A stretch of 64,000 nt of DNA from Verrucomicrobiota bacterium (GCA_016713365.1 JADJPG010000006.1:1-64000), one strand, 5' to 3'. Positions 45,111 to 54,972 are shown, numbered from the stretch's first letter. The notes: generated by a model from the sequence alone, not told the origin. Numbers and translations: made by a program.

Positions 45111-46205
45111 ATGAAGCCCTCCCCTGCCCTCAATCGACGCCGTTTCATCGCCACCACCGCCCTGGCCGCTCTCGCCGCACCGAGCGTGTTGACGGCGCAG
45201 AAGTCAGACAAACAACTTGTCATTGGCGAAGGCGAACATCGCTACGAAGTGCTGCATAACTGGGCGCAGTTACCCGACAAATACACTTGGCAGACCACGC
45301 ACAACGTCGCGGTGGACAAGGAAGGCTTGCTCTACGTCATCCACGAGGGCCGCGAGAACTTGAAGGATCATCCATCGATCTTCGTGTTCGACCAGCAGGG
45401 GAAATTCGTCCGCGCCTTCGGCAATCAGTTTCAGGGTGGCGGCCACGGACTCGAAGTCGTGACCGAGGGCAAGGAACAGTTCCTCTACGTCACCGGTTAC
45501 CAGCAGTTGAAAAACTTCGCCAAGCTCACACTCAAGGGCGAAGTCGTCTGGGAGAAGCGCGCGCCGATGGAGTCCAAGCTCTATCCGGCGAATGAGGACA
45601 CGGCTCCAAAGAAGCGCTGGGGACGCGACGCGTTCATGCCGACGAATTTCGCGTTCCTGCCGGACGGCGGATTTTTTCTCGCGGACGGTTACGGTTCCTT
45701 CCGGATCCATCGTTACGACAAGGACGGGAACTGGAAGTTCGCGTTTGGGGAACCTGGCAAGGGCGACGGACAATTCGACACTTCGCACGGCATCTGCTTC
45801 GACAATCGTCCGGGCCGCGAGCCGTCCATCGCGGTCTGCGATCGTGCCAATGCCCGCTTGCAATGGTTTACCCTCGAAGGAAAACATCTGAAGACGCTCG
45901 ACGGCTTCATGCTTCCGGCGAATCTCGACACGCACAAGGGTGTGATGCTCGTGCCCGATCTGAAGGCGCGCATCACGCTGCTCGGCAAGGATGACAAGGT
46001 GATCACGCATCTCGGCGAGGATCCGCTCTGGCGCGAGCAGGTGTTGAAAGACGGCATGAAGCTGCGCGGGAGCAGAACCGGATCAGAGTGGGTTTCCGGG
46101 AAATTCCTGCACCCTCACGATGCGTGTTTCGATCCGGCCGGGAACATCTTCGTCGCCGAATGGGTCCACACGGGCCGCGTCACGAAGCTGCGCAAGGTGA
46201 GCTGA
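45111..46205 (+). CDS. Exported NHL-repeat/six-bladed beta-propeller protein
   Basis: 364 residues. The twin-arginine-like start NRRRFIATTALAALAAP indicates Tat export. NHL-type blades recur: HNVAVDKEGLLYV, FLPDGGFFLADGYG, HGICFDN, HPHDACFDPAGNIFVAEW. No enzymatic motif is certain; homologues in PVC bacteria are annotated as 6-bladed propeller or peptidylglycine monooxygenase-like. Probably a periplasmic binding or lyase-type propeller. Single gene. Confidence 0.8.
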   Translation: MKPSPALNRRRFIATTALAALAAPSVLTAQKSDKQLVIGEGEHRYEVLHNWAQLPDKYTWQTTHNVAVDKEGLLYVIHEGRENLKDHPSIFVFDQQGKFVRAFGNQFQGGGHGLEVVTEGKEQFLYVTGYQQLKNFAKLTLKGEVVWEKRAPMESKLYPANEDTAPKKRWGRDAFMPTNFAFLPDGGFFLADGYGSFRIHRYDKDGNWKFAFGEPGKGDGQFDTSHGICFDNRPGREPSIAVCDRANARLQWFTLEGKHLKTLDGFMLPANLDTHKGVMLVPDLKARITLLGKDDKVITHLGEDPLWREQVLKDGMKLRGSRTGSEWVSGKFLHPHDACFDPAGNIFVAEWVHTGRVTKLRKVS

Positions 46206-46211
46206 CGCGGG

Positions 46212-47612
46212 TCAGAGCGAAATTTGATCGGCCAGTTCCTCGGCGGGGTAGGTCCAAATCTCGGCGAGCGTCGGATGATAATGCGGCGTGGCGGCGAGTT
46301 CGTGAACCGTCATGCGCTTCGCCATGGCGATCACGATTTCGTGGATGAGCTCTCCGCCAGACGGGCCGACGCAGGAACCTCCGAGGATTTCGCCGGTCTT
46401 CGGTTCGGCGAGAAGCTTCACGAAGCCTTCGTGCGCGCCCATGATGATGGACTTACCGTGGTCGTTGAATGGGTAAGTCGCGGTGAGATACGCAATGCCC
46501 GCTTCCTTGGCTGCTTTCTCCGTCAATCCCACGGAGGCTAGTTGAGGGTCGGTGAAGACAACGCTGATCAGGAGGCGGTAATCGATTGTCCGCGGCGAAC
46601 CAGGGTTGGAAATGTTGTGCGCGGCAATCTCGCCCTGCTGAATCGCGATGTGAACAATTTCGTGCGGACCGGTGCAATCACCCGCCGCATAGATATGCGG
46701 GACGCTCGATTGCATTTGCCGGTCGGTGGTGATGCGGCCTTTCTCAGTAACAACACCGGCTTTTTGCAAATCGAGCGACGCCGTATTCGGCGTGCGCCCC
46801 AGTGCAAAAAGGATTTCATCCGCGGACACCTCCTGCTTTTGGCCGCCTCGCAGGAAAGAAATCACCTTTTTGGACGCTTCCCGGCGTGCGCCCACGAGTT
46901 GGGTGCCGGTTAGAACCTTGATGCCTTCGCGCCGGAAGGAGGATTCGACAGCCGCAGCAGAATCAGGATCGAAATCCTTCAGCAGCTGTTCGCTACGCTG
47001 GATCAAAGTTACCTCCACGTCGAAGCGGGCGAAGAGTTGGGCGAATTCAACCGCAATGGCGCCGCCGCCGAGTACGATGATCGACTTCGGAAGGGCCTTC
47101 AGTTCCAGCGCAGTATCGCTATCCAGATAGCCGACCTGGCTCAATTCGGGCAGCGGAGCCGGTCCCACGATCGACCCGGTGCTGATCACGAAATGAGCGG
47201 CCGTAAGGCGACGTCCGTTGCTGAGTTCGACCGTATGCGGGTCCAGAAATCGAGCTTGGGCGCGGATCAATTCAAACTTCCCACGGTTCAACTGACCCGC
47301 CCGGTAATCAGCGAAATCCTTGATGACGGCATCTTTCCTCGCCATCACTGCGGACCAATCAAATAAGGCAGCAGACGGCTTCATCCCCCAACGAGTCGCA
47401 GCCTTGGCCAGATGGCGAACTTCAGCGGCATAGAGGAGAGCCTTGGTGGGCATACAGCCGCGAAGAATGCAAAGCCCTCCGAGAGCTTGAGCACCGTCCA
47501 CGACCACCGTACGAAGCTTCCGCGCCGCCGCGGTTCGCGCCGCGGCATACCCGCCGCTGCCACCACCGATGATCGCCACGTCGAAGTCGAAATGTTTCGT
47601 TTCCAGCGTCAT
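46212..47612 (-). CDS. Pyridine nucleotide-disulfide oxidoreductase (dihydrolipoamide dehydrogenase/mercuric reductase-like)
   Basis: 466 residues from the ATG at 47612. FAD motif VAIIGGGSGGYAAARTA; redox-active GGLCILRGCMPTKALL (C-x4-C); NAD motif IIVLGGGAIAVEF; APTPHYHPT-like C-terminus reads ATPHYHPTLAEIW with the His-Glu pair. Disulfide reductase; the CMPTK variation and lack of lipoyl-complex genes nearby make it more like the Lpd/MerA-like orphan group than E3. No heavy-metal motif. Confidence 0.85.
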   Translation of the reverse strand: MTLETKHFDFDVAIIGGGSGGYAAARTAAARKLRTVVVDGAQALGGLCILRGCMPTKALLYAAEVRHLAKAATRWGMKPSAALFDWSAVMARKDAVIKDFADYRAGQLNRGKFELIRAQARFLDPHTVELSNGRRLTAAHFVISTGSIVGPAPLPELSQVGYLDSDTALELKALPKSIIVLGGGAIAVEFAQLFARFDVEVTLIQRSEQLLKDFDPDSAAAVESSFRREGIKVLTGTQLVGARREASKKVISFLRGGQKQEVSADEILFALGRTPNTASLDLQKAGVVTEKGRITTDRQMQSSVPHIYAAGDCTGPHEIVHIAIQQGEIAAHNISNPGSPRTIDYRLLISVVFTDPQLASVGLTEKAAKEAGIAYLTATYPFNDHGKSIIMGAHEGFVKLLAEPKTGEILGGSCVGPSGGELIHEIVIAMAKRMTVHELAATPHYHPTLAEIWTYPAEELADQISL

Positions 47613-47702
47613 GCGGTTTGAGAATGGTGCGCTCCCGTGAGCGAAAGCAATTTTAGAGTTTACGGTTGCCAACCATTTCAGCGGCCAAGATCATCGTTGC
47701 CG

Positions 47703-48128
47703 ATGAATGACACCATCTATCCCCGTAGCCCTCGCGAGACAATGTGCGGCTGGATGCATTTGCCGCGGTATATCGATAAGATTCGGCTGCATCTGGCCGG
47801 CAGACTCCACGAGGACTACCAACCCAACTTCGGAAAGGGTTTCGATGGAATGTGGCTCACCGCGGCCGGACTGGCGCACGGCGACTTTGTTGAGCTAGTT
47901 CGCAATACCATCTGCGACGGGCAGGTCGCCGACTGGGTCGCCAAAAAATGCAAAGCATCCCAAAGCGAAAAGGATGCGCATGCTGCCAGTATGTTCGACT
48001 ATCCAAAAGCTGGCGACGAAGCCGCACAGGACCGGTTGCGCCTGCGAAAAAGCCAAGCAGGACTGGCTCACCGAGACGACATCAGAACTTTCGTTGACTT
48101 CATTGACGCGGACGAGGGCCGCCTCTGA
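47703..48128 (+). CDS. DUF5069 domain protein
   Basis: 141 residues from the ATG at 47703. The segment IYPRSPRETMCGWMHLPR, followed by RLHEDYQPNFGKGFDG, is the DUF5069 signature. Family of unknown function, frequent in Verrucomicrobia. No signal peptide. An ATG at 47637 is possible but its 22 extra residues do not fit the family. Divergent from the oxidoreductase. Confidence 0.8.
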   Translation: MNDTIYPRSPRETMCGWMHLPRYIDKIRLHLAGRLHEDYQPNFGKGFDGMWLTAAGLAHGDFVELVRNTICDGQVADWVAKKCKASQSEKDAHAASMFDYPKAGDEAAQDRLRLRKSQAGLAHRDDIRTFVDFIDADEGRL

Positions 48129-48584
48129 ACTCGGTGCGGAAGCTGAGTCCAATGGACACTTCTAGGTACGGCTACGTAGATTTACCGTCGTGCCCGGACG
48201 TATTTTTCGGCCCGTTCAATGCCTTGACGCCTTCCCCTTTGATGATAACGTCACGGCGCGTGAGTGAGATATGACTGGCTGGGGAGCGGTTTGGACTGAA
48301 TAACATTTCTCCTTGAATGGCGGGGATGAAACGCAGTCCGAGGAACGAGCAAATCGCAAGTTCCCAGAGGGAAGCAGGCGAATCGTCGCCACCCTGCGAC
48401 AGCTCTACAGGACCAAAAAACAGGATTGCAATTAGTAGCGGCAACTGTTACCACAATAAACGAAGAGCCTGCACAAAAGACCAGTAGGTTCTGAAAACAG
48501 AAGACGAACAAGAAAGACTGCGGGACTAAAGGCCAAACCAAAGCAGAGGGGAATTCTGCGAAGCAATGGCTGAAAACTAGATGT
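48129..48584. other. Intergenic region upstream of the second polysaccharide block
   Basis: 456 bases, the last 180 AT-richer than the surroundings. Presumably holds the promoter for the plus-strand genes starting at 48585. Short minus-strand frames (up to 90 codons) have no family match and are not annotated. Confidence 0.4.
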
Positions 48585-49331
48585 ATGAAGAATAACGGGA
48601 CTGAGTTGTATGACATTCCTGCATGGAAACGAGCATTGGACATCACCTGCATCGTTCTGGCGCTTCCTATTCTACTTCCCGTGGCACTGGTGATTTCAAT
48701 GGTCATCTGGTTCGCCTCCCCAGGACCGATCCTCTATCTGAATGAGCGTGTGGGCTATCGCGGACGGAAGTTCATCTGCTTTAAATTTCGCACAATGAAG
48801 GTCAACGCGGATGTCGGAATTCATCAAAAGCACCTTGCAGACCTGATGAAGAGCGACGCTCCGATGACCAAAATGGACTCGAAAGGCGACCCTCGTGTCA
48901 TTCCGTTCGGTTCATTTCTTCGCGCCACCGGCCTTGATGAGTTGCCTCAATTACTCAACGTTCTCCACGGTCAAATGAGTATTGTTGGTCCCCGCCCGTG
49001 CCTTCCGTACGAATACGACAGTTATGTTCCTGCTCAAAAGCGCCGATTCAATAGTCTGCCAGGCTTAACCGGTCTGTGGCAGGTCAGCGGAAAGAACAAG
49101 ACGACCTTTTCGGAAATGATTGCGCTCGATATTCAGTATACTGAAACGAAGTCGCCGTGGTTGGACTTGAAAATCATGTTCAAGACCATCCCTGCGCTGT
49201 TGGGTCAGGTTCTGGAGACCAAGCTTGCGAAGAATCGGAATGTGCCCGCGAAGAATCCTGCTACAGCACCAACCGCCACTCGAGTCGGAACTCCGGTCGG
49301 GGTCGAGCCTCAGCTAGTTGGGCAGAAATAA
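48585..49331 (+). CDS. Initiating phosphoglycosyltransferase (bacterial sugar transferase)
   Basis: 248 residues. KRALDITCIVLALPILLPVAL is the membrane-embedded re-entrant helix of the PglC/WcaJ fold; ICFKFRTM, DELPQLLNVLHGQMS, VGPRPCLPYE and PGLTGLWQVSGK are the conserved core. Lacks the N-terminal four-TM and CoA-binding-like domain of WbaP, so it is the short, monotopic form. Transfers a sugar-1-phosphate to undecaprenyl phosphate, starting repeat-unit synthesis. ATG at 48585; the ATG at 48581 is out of frame. Confidence 0.92.
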   Translation: MKNNGTELYDIPAWKRALDITCIVLALPILLPVALVISMVIWFASPGPILYLNERVGYRGRKFICFKFRTMKVNADVGIHQKHLADLMKSDAPMTKMDSKGDPRVIPFGSFLRATGLDELPQLLNVLHGQMSIVGPRPCLPYEYDSYVPAQKRRFNSLPGLTGLWQVSGKNKTTFSEMIALDIQYTETKSPWLDLKIMFKTIPALLGQVLETKLAKNRNVPAKNPATAPTATRVGTPVGVEPQLVGQK

Positions 49332-49373
49332 AAAGCATCGACAGGTCGCAAGACCTTAGGATTCTCTTCGAGC

Positions 49374-50456
49374 ATGACGCTTAAAACTACGGTTGCCGTC
49401 GTTGGGTGCGGCTATTGGGGCCCCAACCTTATCCGGAATTTTCGTTCCCTCCCCGATTGTAGATTGAAGGTCATGTGCGACCTGAATCAACAACGGCTCA
49501 AGCACCTTCACCAACTCTACCCAGAAGTCGAAGTTTCCACCGAGTTTGAAAAGGTTCTCGCTGATCCTGAAATCAATGCGGTCGCCATCGCCACCGCAGT
49601 TCGTTTTCACTATCCGATGGCGAAGGCCAGCTTGTTGGCGGGCAAGCACACCTTCATCGAAAAGCCGATGGCAGCCTCAGTTTCCGAATGCGAGGAACTC
49701 ATCGAACTTGCCCACAAGCAAGGGCTTATCCTTATGATTGGCCACACATTCCTCTACTCTCCGGCCGTTCGGAAGATTAAGGAAATTGTGAAATCAGGCG
49801 ACGTTGGGGACATCCGCTACATCTCGGCGCGCAGGCTCAACCTCGGTTTATATCAGAAGGACATCAACGTTGCATGGGACCTCGCTCCCCACGACATCTC
49901 GATCATCCTCTATATCATGGGCGAGACACCGACCTTCATGAACTGTTCAGGCAGCGCACACGTGACCAAGAAAATCGAGGACGTCACAAGCATGTGCCTT
50001 ACTTTTAAACGGAACCGATCCGCCATCATTCAAAGCAGCTGGCTGGATCCCCGCAAGGTTCGCGAAATGACGATTGTTGGAAGCCGGAGAATGATCGTCT
50101 ATGACGATGTCGCGCAAATCGAGAAACTGAAAATCTACGACGCCCGGGTGGAAACCCCGCCCCACTACGACACCTTCGCCGACTTCCATTACGCTTATCA
50201 CTACGACGACATGTACGTGCCATACATCAAGCAAAAAGAACCGCTCAAGGTTGAGACGCAGCATTTCCTCGATTGTATCCGTAACAAGACAAAGCCGATC
50301 TCCAGCGGCGAACAAGGCCTCGAAATGGTGCGAATTCTCGAAGCCTCCTCCGAGTCACTTCGTCAAAATGGAGCCGCCGTCGAACTGACAGGCAAGGCGA
50401 AATCCAGCAGCAGCGGAGAAGGCGACACGAAGTTCCGGAAACGCACCACGACATGA
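49374..50456 (+). CDS. Gfo/Idh/MocA oxidoreductase, WbpB/WlbA-like
   Basis: 360 residues. VVGCGYWGPNLIRNF binds NAD; FIEKPMAAS carries the catalytic Lys of EKP. By synteny with the N-acetyltransferase and aminotransferase next to it, it should oxidise C3 of UDP-GlcNAcA, as WbpB/WlbA. Its stop overlaps the next ATG as ATGA. Confidence 0.85.
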   Translation: MTLKTTVAVVGCGYWGPNLIRNFRSLPDCRLKVMCDLNQQRLKHLHQLYPEVEVSTEFEKVLADPEINAVAIATAVRFHYPMAKASLLAGKHTFIEKPMAASVSECEELIELAHKQGLILMIGHTFLYSPAVRKIKEIVKSGDVGDIRYISARRLNLGLYQKDINVAWDLAPHDISIILYIMGETPTFMNCSGSAHVTKKIEDVTSMCLTFKRNRSAIIQSSWLDPRKVREMTIVGSRRMIVYDDVAQIEKLKIYDARVETPPHYDTFADFHYAYHYDDMYVPYIKQKEPLKVETQHFLDCIRNKTKPISSGEQGLEMVRILEASSESLRQNGAAVELTGKAKSSSSGEGDTKFRKRTTT

Positions 50457-50950
50457 GCGCGAACGAGATTCCGTACCGGCTGATTGCGGATAACGTCAAG
50501 CTCGGTAAGAACGTCAAAATTTTCGCCTTCACCAATCTCTACGGCTGCGAGATTGGCGATGACACCAAAATCGGCACCTTCGTCGAGATTCAGAAAGGTG
50601 CCCGAGTAGGAAACCGATGCAAAGTTTCTAGCCATTCCTTCCTTTGCGAAGGGGTCATTCTGGAGGACGAAGTGTTCATTGGACACGGGGTCATGTTCAC
50701 CAACGATCGAACCCCTCGCGCGACCGCGGCTGACGGGAAGTTACAGACAGAAGCCGACTGGAAATGCGAATCGACGGTCATCAAAAAAGGCGCCTCCATT
50801 GGCTCCGGAGTCACCCTACTCTGCGGGATCACTGTCGGTGAGCGCGCGATCGTGGGCGCAGGCAGCGTCGTGACCAAGGACGTGCCGAAAAACGCCGTCG
50901 TCGCAGGGAATCCTGCTAAAGTTCTCCGCTACCTGCCCGACAATTCCTGA
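50453..50950 (+). CDS. Left-handed beta-helix N-acetyltransferase, WbpD/WlbB-like
   Basis: 165 residues of hexapeptide repeats. GHGVMFTNDRTPRA is the signature of WbpD/WlbB, UDP-2-acetamido-3-amino-glucuronate acetyltransferases, and AVVAGNPAKVLR is the typical C-terminus. Acetylates the 3-amino group made by the neighbouring aminotransferase. Translationally coupled to the upstream oxidoreductase. Confidence 0.88.
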   Translation: MSANEIPYRLIADNVKLGKNVKIFAFTNLYGCEIGDDTKIGTFVEIQKGARVGNRCKVSSHSFLCEGVILEDEVFIGHGVMFTNDRTPRATAADGKLQTEADWKCESTVIKKGASIGSGVTLLCGITVGERAIVGAGSVVTKDVPKNAVVAGNPAKVLRYLPDNS

Positions 50951-50954
50951 GCAT

Positions 50955-52070
50955 ATGACCGTACCGTTCCTCAATCTCCGCGCCGCTCACGATCCGCTTA
51001 AAGGCGAAATCATGGCGGCGATTCAACAAGTCATCGAAACCAGCGCCTTCGCAGGCGGATCCTTCGTCGCAAAATTCGACGAAGAATTTGCCGCTTACTG
51101 CCATACCAAATACTCCATCGGTCTCGGACACGGCACCGAAGCGCTATGGCTGCCTCTCCTCGCATTGGGCGTTGGGCCGGGCGATGAAGTCATCACCGTT
51201 CCAGGTACCTTCATGGCAACCGCCGAGGCCATCACTTACTGCGGGGCCAAGCCGGTGTTCATCGATATCGATGAGTCCACCTACACGATGAATCCGGCGC
51301 TCTTGGAGAGGGCCATCACCCCGAAGACCAAGGCCATCATTCCGGTCCACCTGTTCGGACAAGTGGCGGACATGGATCCGATTCTCGAAATCGCCAATCG
51401 TCACGGCATCCCGATCGTCGAGGACGCCTGCCAGGCACACGGAGCGGAATACAAGGGACGCCGTGCCGGTTCCATTGGCGCAGCCGGTGCATTCAGCTTT
51501 TATCCAGGAAAGAATCTTGGAGCGATGGGTGAAGCCGGTGCGACGACAACCAACGACGCCGAACTGAAAGCCAAGATCGAGACCCTTCGCGACCACGGTC
51601 AGCGGAAGAAATATCATCACTCCATGATCGGCTGGAATGCCCGCATGGACGGCATGCAGGGCGCAATCCTCAGCATCAAGCTCAAGCATCTGGAACGTGG
51701 CAATGAATGCCGTCGAACCAACGCGGCCCTGTATCAGAAGCTCCTAGCCGGCGAGAAGAACATCATCGTTCCGCAGGAAGCGCCCGGTCGGAAACACGTC
51801 TATCACCTGTTCGCGATCCGCACCCCGAAACGCGACGCCGTGATTGACGCGCTCGCCAAGCTCTCCATCCACTGCGGCATTCACTATCCGATTCCGGTTC
51901 ACCTTGAAGAAGCTTACCAAGGGCTTGGGCTGGGTCGTGGCTCCTTCCCCGTTGCCGAGAGATGCGCGGACGAATTCATTTCCCTGCCGATGTTCCCGGA
52001 ACTGACCGCAGATCAGATTGAAACGGTGGTTCGCGAACTCAAGATCGCCGTTCGGTCGATCAACGGCTGA
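50955..52070 (+). CDS. DegT/DnrJ/EryC1/StrS aminotransferase, WbpE/WlbC-like
   Basis: 371 residues. SFYPGKNLGAMGEAGA holds the PLP-binding lysine; VPFLNLRAAHDPLK and GHGTEALWLPL are the usual N-terminal motifs. Should aminate the 3-keto sugar produced by WbpB-like enzyme, giving UDP-GlcNAc3NA. Four bases after the acetyltransferase. Followed by a strong terminator. Confidence 0.9.
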   Translation: MTVPFLNLRAAHDPLKGEIMAAIQQVIETSAFAGGSFVAKFDEEFAAYCHTKYSIGLGHGTEALWLPLLALGVGPGDEVITVPGTFMATAEAITYCGAKPVFIDIDESTYTMNPALLERAITPKTKAIIPVHLFGQVADMDPILEIANRHGIPIVEDACQAHGAEYKGRRAGSIGAAGAFSFYPGKNLGAMGEAGATTTNDAELKAKIETLRDHGQRKKYHHSMIGWNARMDGMQGAILSIKLKHLERGNECRRTNAALYQKLLAGEKNIIVPQEAPGRKHVYHLFAIRTPKRDAVIDALAKLSIHCGIHYPIPVHLEEAYQGLGLGRGSFPVAERCADEFISLPMFPELTADQIETVVRELKIAVRSING

Positions 52071-52098
52071 GCGCTCAGAGTATCGTTCTAAAAACGCC

Positions 52099-52124
52099 AC
52101 GGGCGCGGATTTCTCCGCGCCCGT
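52099..52124 (+). terminator. Rho-independent terminator of the second polysaccharide block
   Basis: Perfect 11-bp stem ACGGGCGCGGA (52099-52109) / TCCGCGCCCGT (52114-52124), TTTC loop, followed by TCTGTTTTC, 29 bases after the stop at 52070. Confidence 0.85.
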
Positions 52125-52158
52125 TCTGTTTTCAAGAAACTGAAATAGCAATCAAGGC

Positions 52159-53632
52159 TCACACCTTCTCTGGCACAACGTACGGCTTGCGATACGGACG
52201 GGTGAGCATCTCGTTCGCCTGATCATTGCCGAGGAACCGCTCCGTCTTCGGGTCCATCGTAAGAGGCACACCCATACCGAGCGGGGTCGCGTCCACATCG
52301 ACGCCATTGGCGGCCAGATGCTCAAACATCCGGTCCATGCTTTCTGAGAACTTGGAATTGGCCTTTATGGCATCTCGAATCTCACCCTGCTTCTGTTTCT
52401 TGCCGAGACGGTAGCTGATGTTGCCCGTGTGACACAGCGCGCTGGAGAGATGGCCTTCGAGAATGTCGGCATTGAGGTCCGTGTGCTTCCGGCTTCGAAC
52501 GGCTTTCACGAAGTTCTCGTAGTGGTCGGCGGCACCCTTCCATTCCTTGAGTTTGTTGCCTTCTTTGTCGTACGCGGTCGCGCTGGAGTAGTTCGGAACT
52601 ACCACGATGCCACCTTCGCAGTGGATGATCACCGCCACGCTGCCGCCAAGTTTGGCGGGAAACTTGTCCATATCGCCAGCGCCCCAGCCACCGTTCTTAA
52701 TCGCAGCCTTGGTGGCGGGAAGTCCGCGCACTTCAAAAATAAGCGGTGCCTTCGCGTAATCGTGATAAATCACCTGCGTGTTCGCGGTCTCGCCATCATC
52801 TTCGTAGCCAAGACGTCCGCCGGCACTGATGACCCGCGGGGAAAGTTCGTTCACGCCGAGGAACCAACGGGCAATGTCCATCTGATGGATGCCCTGGTTG
52901 CCGAGATCGCCATTGCCGTAGTTCCAGATCCAGTGCCAGTCGTAATGGAAGCGCTTGCGGCGGATCGGATCCATCGGCGCGGGGCCGCACCAGAGATCGT
53001 AATCCACTCCAGCCGGCACGGGCTGCGGAGCGTCCACTTTGCCGATGCTCGGCCGGGGTTGTAGCAGAGTCCGCGGGCGACGGTGATCTTGCCAGGTTGC
53101 CGGCATTGACCCATTCCACCGCTTCCTTGATGGCGTGGCTCGATCGGCTTTGTGTGCCGGTCTGCACGATCTTCCCATACTTGCGGGCTGCTTCGACGAT
53201 CTTGCGGCCCTCGAAAACATTGTGCGAAACCGGCTTCTCCAAATACACGTCCTTGCCCGCCTGCACCGCCCAGATGGCGCCGAGAGCATGCCAGTGATTC
53301 GGCGTGGCGATGGAAATAACGTCGATGTTCTTGCTGTCGAGCAGGCGGCGGATGTCCTTGTGCGTCTCAACTGTTACGCCCTTGTCCTCCCACTTTTTCT
53401 TTTCGCCGCCGAGGATGACATCATCCACATCGCAGAGTCCCGCGATACGTGTCCCTTTGACTTTGGAGAGTCCGCCAAGATGATCTTTGCCGCGACCACC
53501 AAAACCGACGACAGCCACACGCACGTCGTCATTGGCGCTGGCGACCTGGGCCCAGGATTTCGCCGACCAACTGATCGTGGCCGTGGCGAGGGCAGCGGAC
53601 TTGAAAAAGGAACGGCGATTGAGCTTTTTCAT
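52159..53632 (-). CDS. Tat-exported Gfo/Idh/MocA oxidoreductase (two frameshifts)
   Basis: About 491 residues once corrected. Tat signal NRRSFFKSAALATATI, then VVGFGGRGKDHLGG (NAD), YLEKPVSHNVFEG (catalytic EKP) and, after the breaks, RRKRFHYDWHW and GNQGIHQMDIARWFLG. At about 53091 one G is missing (NL then GKITVARGLCYNP in the next frame) and at about 53047 one C is missing (then RPSIGKVDAPQPVPAG in the third frame). Both adjoin short homopolymers. Such periplasmic oxidoreductases with a Tat signal are expanded in PVC bacteria. It pairs with the DUF6807 gene upstream. Confidence 0.8.
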
Positions 53633-53686
53633 AGCAGTAGAATGGATAAGCAGACGGTCGGCTTTCGGTGAATGTTCAAGCGTGGG

Positions 53687-54676
53687 TTACTTACCCGCCA
53701 CGTAGTCCTGATAGCGATCGGCCACTTTGCCCGCGATCTCGTCGCCGGCGTGGAGGTAGAACCGATACTTGAAAGTGACGCTTTTGCCGGCGGGAATCGT
53801 GATGTCGCCTGCGCCCTTGGGCTGCTTCTCAAAATCATGCACCCCGAACGGATTCGCAGCGAAGAGGCCGTACTCGCGCACGTGCCACCACGTTGGATGC
53901 TTGGGGTTCGACGGATGATCGAAGATGGCCACACCGACCGTCTTGCCATCGACCGGGCCCGAATAATCGCACCAGGCGGCACGCTTGCCCCAGGCCTTTT
54001 CGTCGCCGCTACCGCTGCTGGTCACACCGCTGCTGAGCGCGATCCGCCCCTTGCCGACTTTCGCCTTCTTCTCGCCCTTTTCTTTCGCCAACACACCGCG
54101 CATCGATTCGTTCACGCGAATTGCCATTGAACCTTCCTTGGTGTCGCCCAGCACGACGTCCCTGTCGCCGGCCTTCAGGGTGACTTCGAAGTCGAACAAA
54201 CGCTCATGGTTGGCTCGGGTGAAAACGCGGAACGTGCGCTCATCGGTCATCGTGACAGAACCATCGGGAGCGATCCATTTGTTGGCCGAGCGAATGACGC
54301 CGGAGTCTTTGCCGCTCTTCACCTCGAGAAACTTGTCGTGAACGATCTTTCCCGCCTTCGGTGTTTCCGACCAGAAATCGACACCATTGACCAGTCCGTG
54401 AGAATACCAGAGCGAGCGATGATGCGGGTGATCCTTCTCTTCGCCCTCGACCTCTTTCATCGGCCAATTGCGCGTCATCGACGCTGCACCCGGGCCGATG
54501 AGCGGATAAAAGTAAACGTGCGGCGCGCCTTGAAAGCAGTAGTCCGTAAAGTGCTCACCATTGATCTCGATGCGCAGCTTGTCCGCCTGTTCGGTGATCT
54601 TCACGCCGTCGGCAGCAACAAGCGGAGACGAAAGAAGCGCGACAAATCCAAGCGAGGTCAGCAATCGGTGGAACAT
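53687..54676 (-). CDS. DUF6807 (PmoA-like) exported protein
   Basis: 330 residues from the ATG at 54676. Signal peptide about 1-22 (LLTSLGFVALLSSPLVAA). HPHHRSLWYSHGLVNGVDFW and WWHVREYGLFAANPFG are hallmarks of the DUF6807 (so-called methane oxygenase PmoA) family, which is not a true methane monooxygenase subunit and has no proven role. Its co-location with Tat-exported Gfo/Idh/MocA proteins is recurrent in Verrucomicrobia and Planctomycetes, suggesting a carbohydrate role. Confidence 0.85.
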   Translation of the reverse strand: MFHRLLTSLGFVALLSSPLVAADGVKITEQADKLRIEINGEHFTDYCFQGAPHVYFYPLIGPGAASMTRNWPMKEVEGEEKDHPHHRSLWYSHGLVNGVDFWSETPKAGKIVHDKFLEVKSGKDSGVIRSANKWIAPDGSVTMTDERTFRVFTRANHERLFDFEVTLKAGDRDVVLGDTKEGSMAIRVNESMRGVLAKEKGEKKAKVGKGRIALSSGVTSSGSGDEKAWGKRAAWCDYSGPVDGKTVGVAIFDHPSNPKHPTWWHVREYGLFAANPFGVHDFEKQPKGAGDITIPAGKSVTFKYRFYLHAGDEIAGKVADRYQDYVAGK

Positions 54677-54962
54677 GCGACCATCGTTAAGAGAACGTCG
54701 CGGCGTGGTCAATGCGCAATCCACGGCGCATTTGCGCACGAGCAACGCGGCATCTGGTTTCAGCAACAGATGTGTAGTCGATCACCACCACCCATCCCTA
54801 GCTTCAGCAGCGAAGCTCGCAGTGTCAGACGCGGTCGTCAGAAAGCGAACGGTTATGTGCAGTCTGAATATTCAGCTTTTGCCAGTCAGCTTGCCTGCTG
54901 CGCCTGTATCTCTAAAGGATACAACCCCGACGGTGCTTCTCTTTCTTTAATCGACTCCTCGT

Positions 54963-54967
54963 GGAGG
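54963..54967 (+). promoter_or_regulatory. Shine-Dalgarno GGAGG deciding the cytochrome start
   Basis: GGAGG with a 5-base spacer to the ATG at 54973. One of the few clear SD sites here; it selects ATG 54973 over the GTG at 54961. The site is part of the palindrome GGAGGCCTCC, which could hide it. Confidence 0.75.
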
Positions 54968-54972
54968 CCTCC

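Noticed and set aside
48251..48706. 151-codon minus-strand frame upstream of the sugar transferase
   Set aside because: Runs into the sugar transferase on the opposite strand, Phe/Cys-rich and without a family; chance frame.
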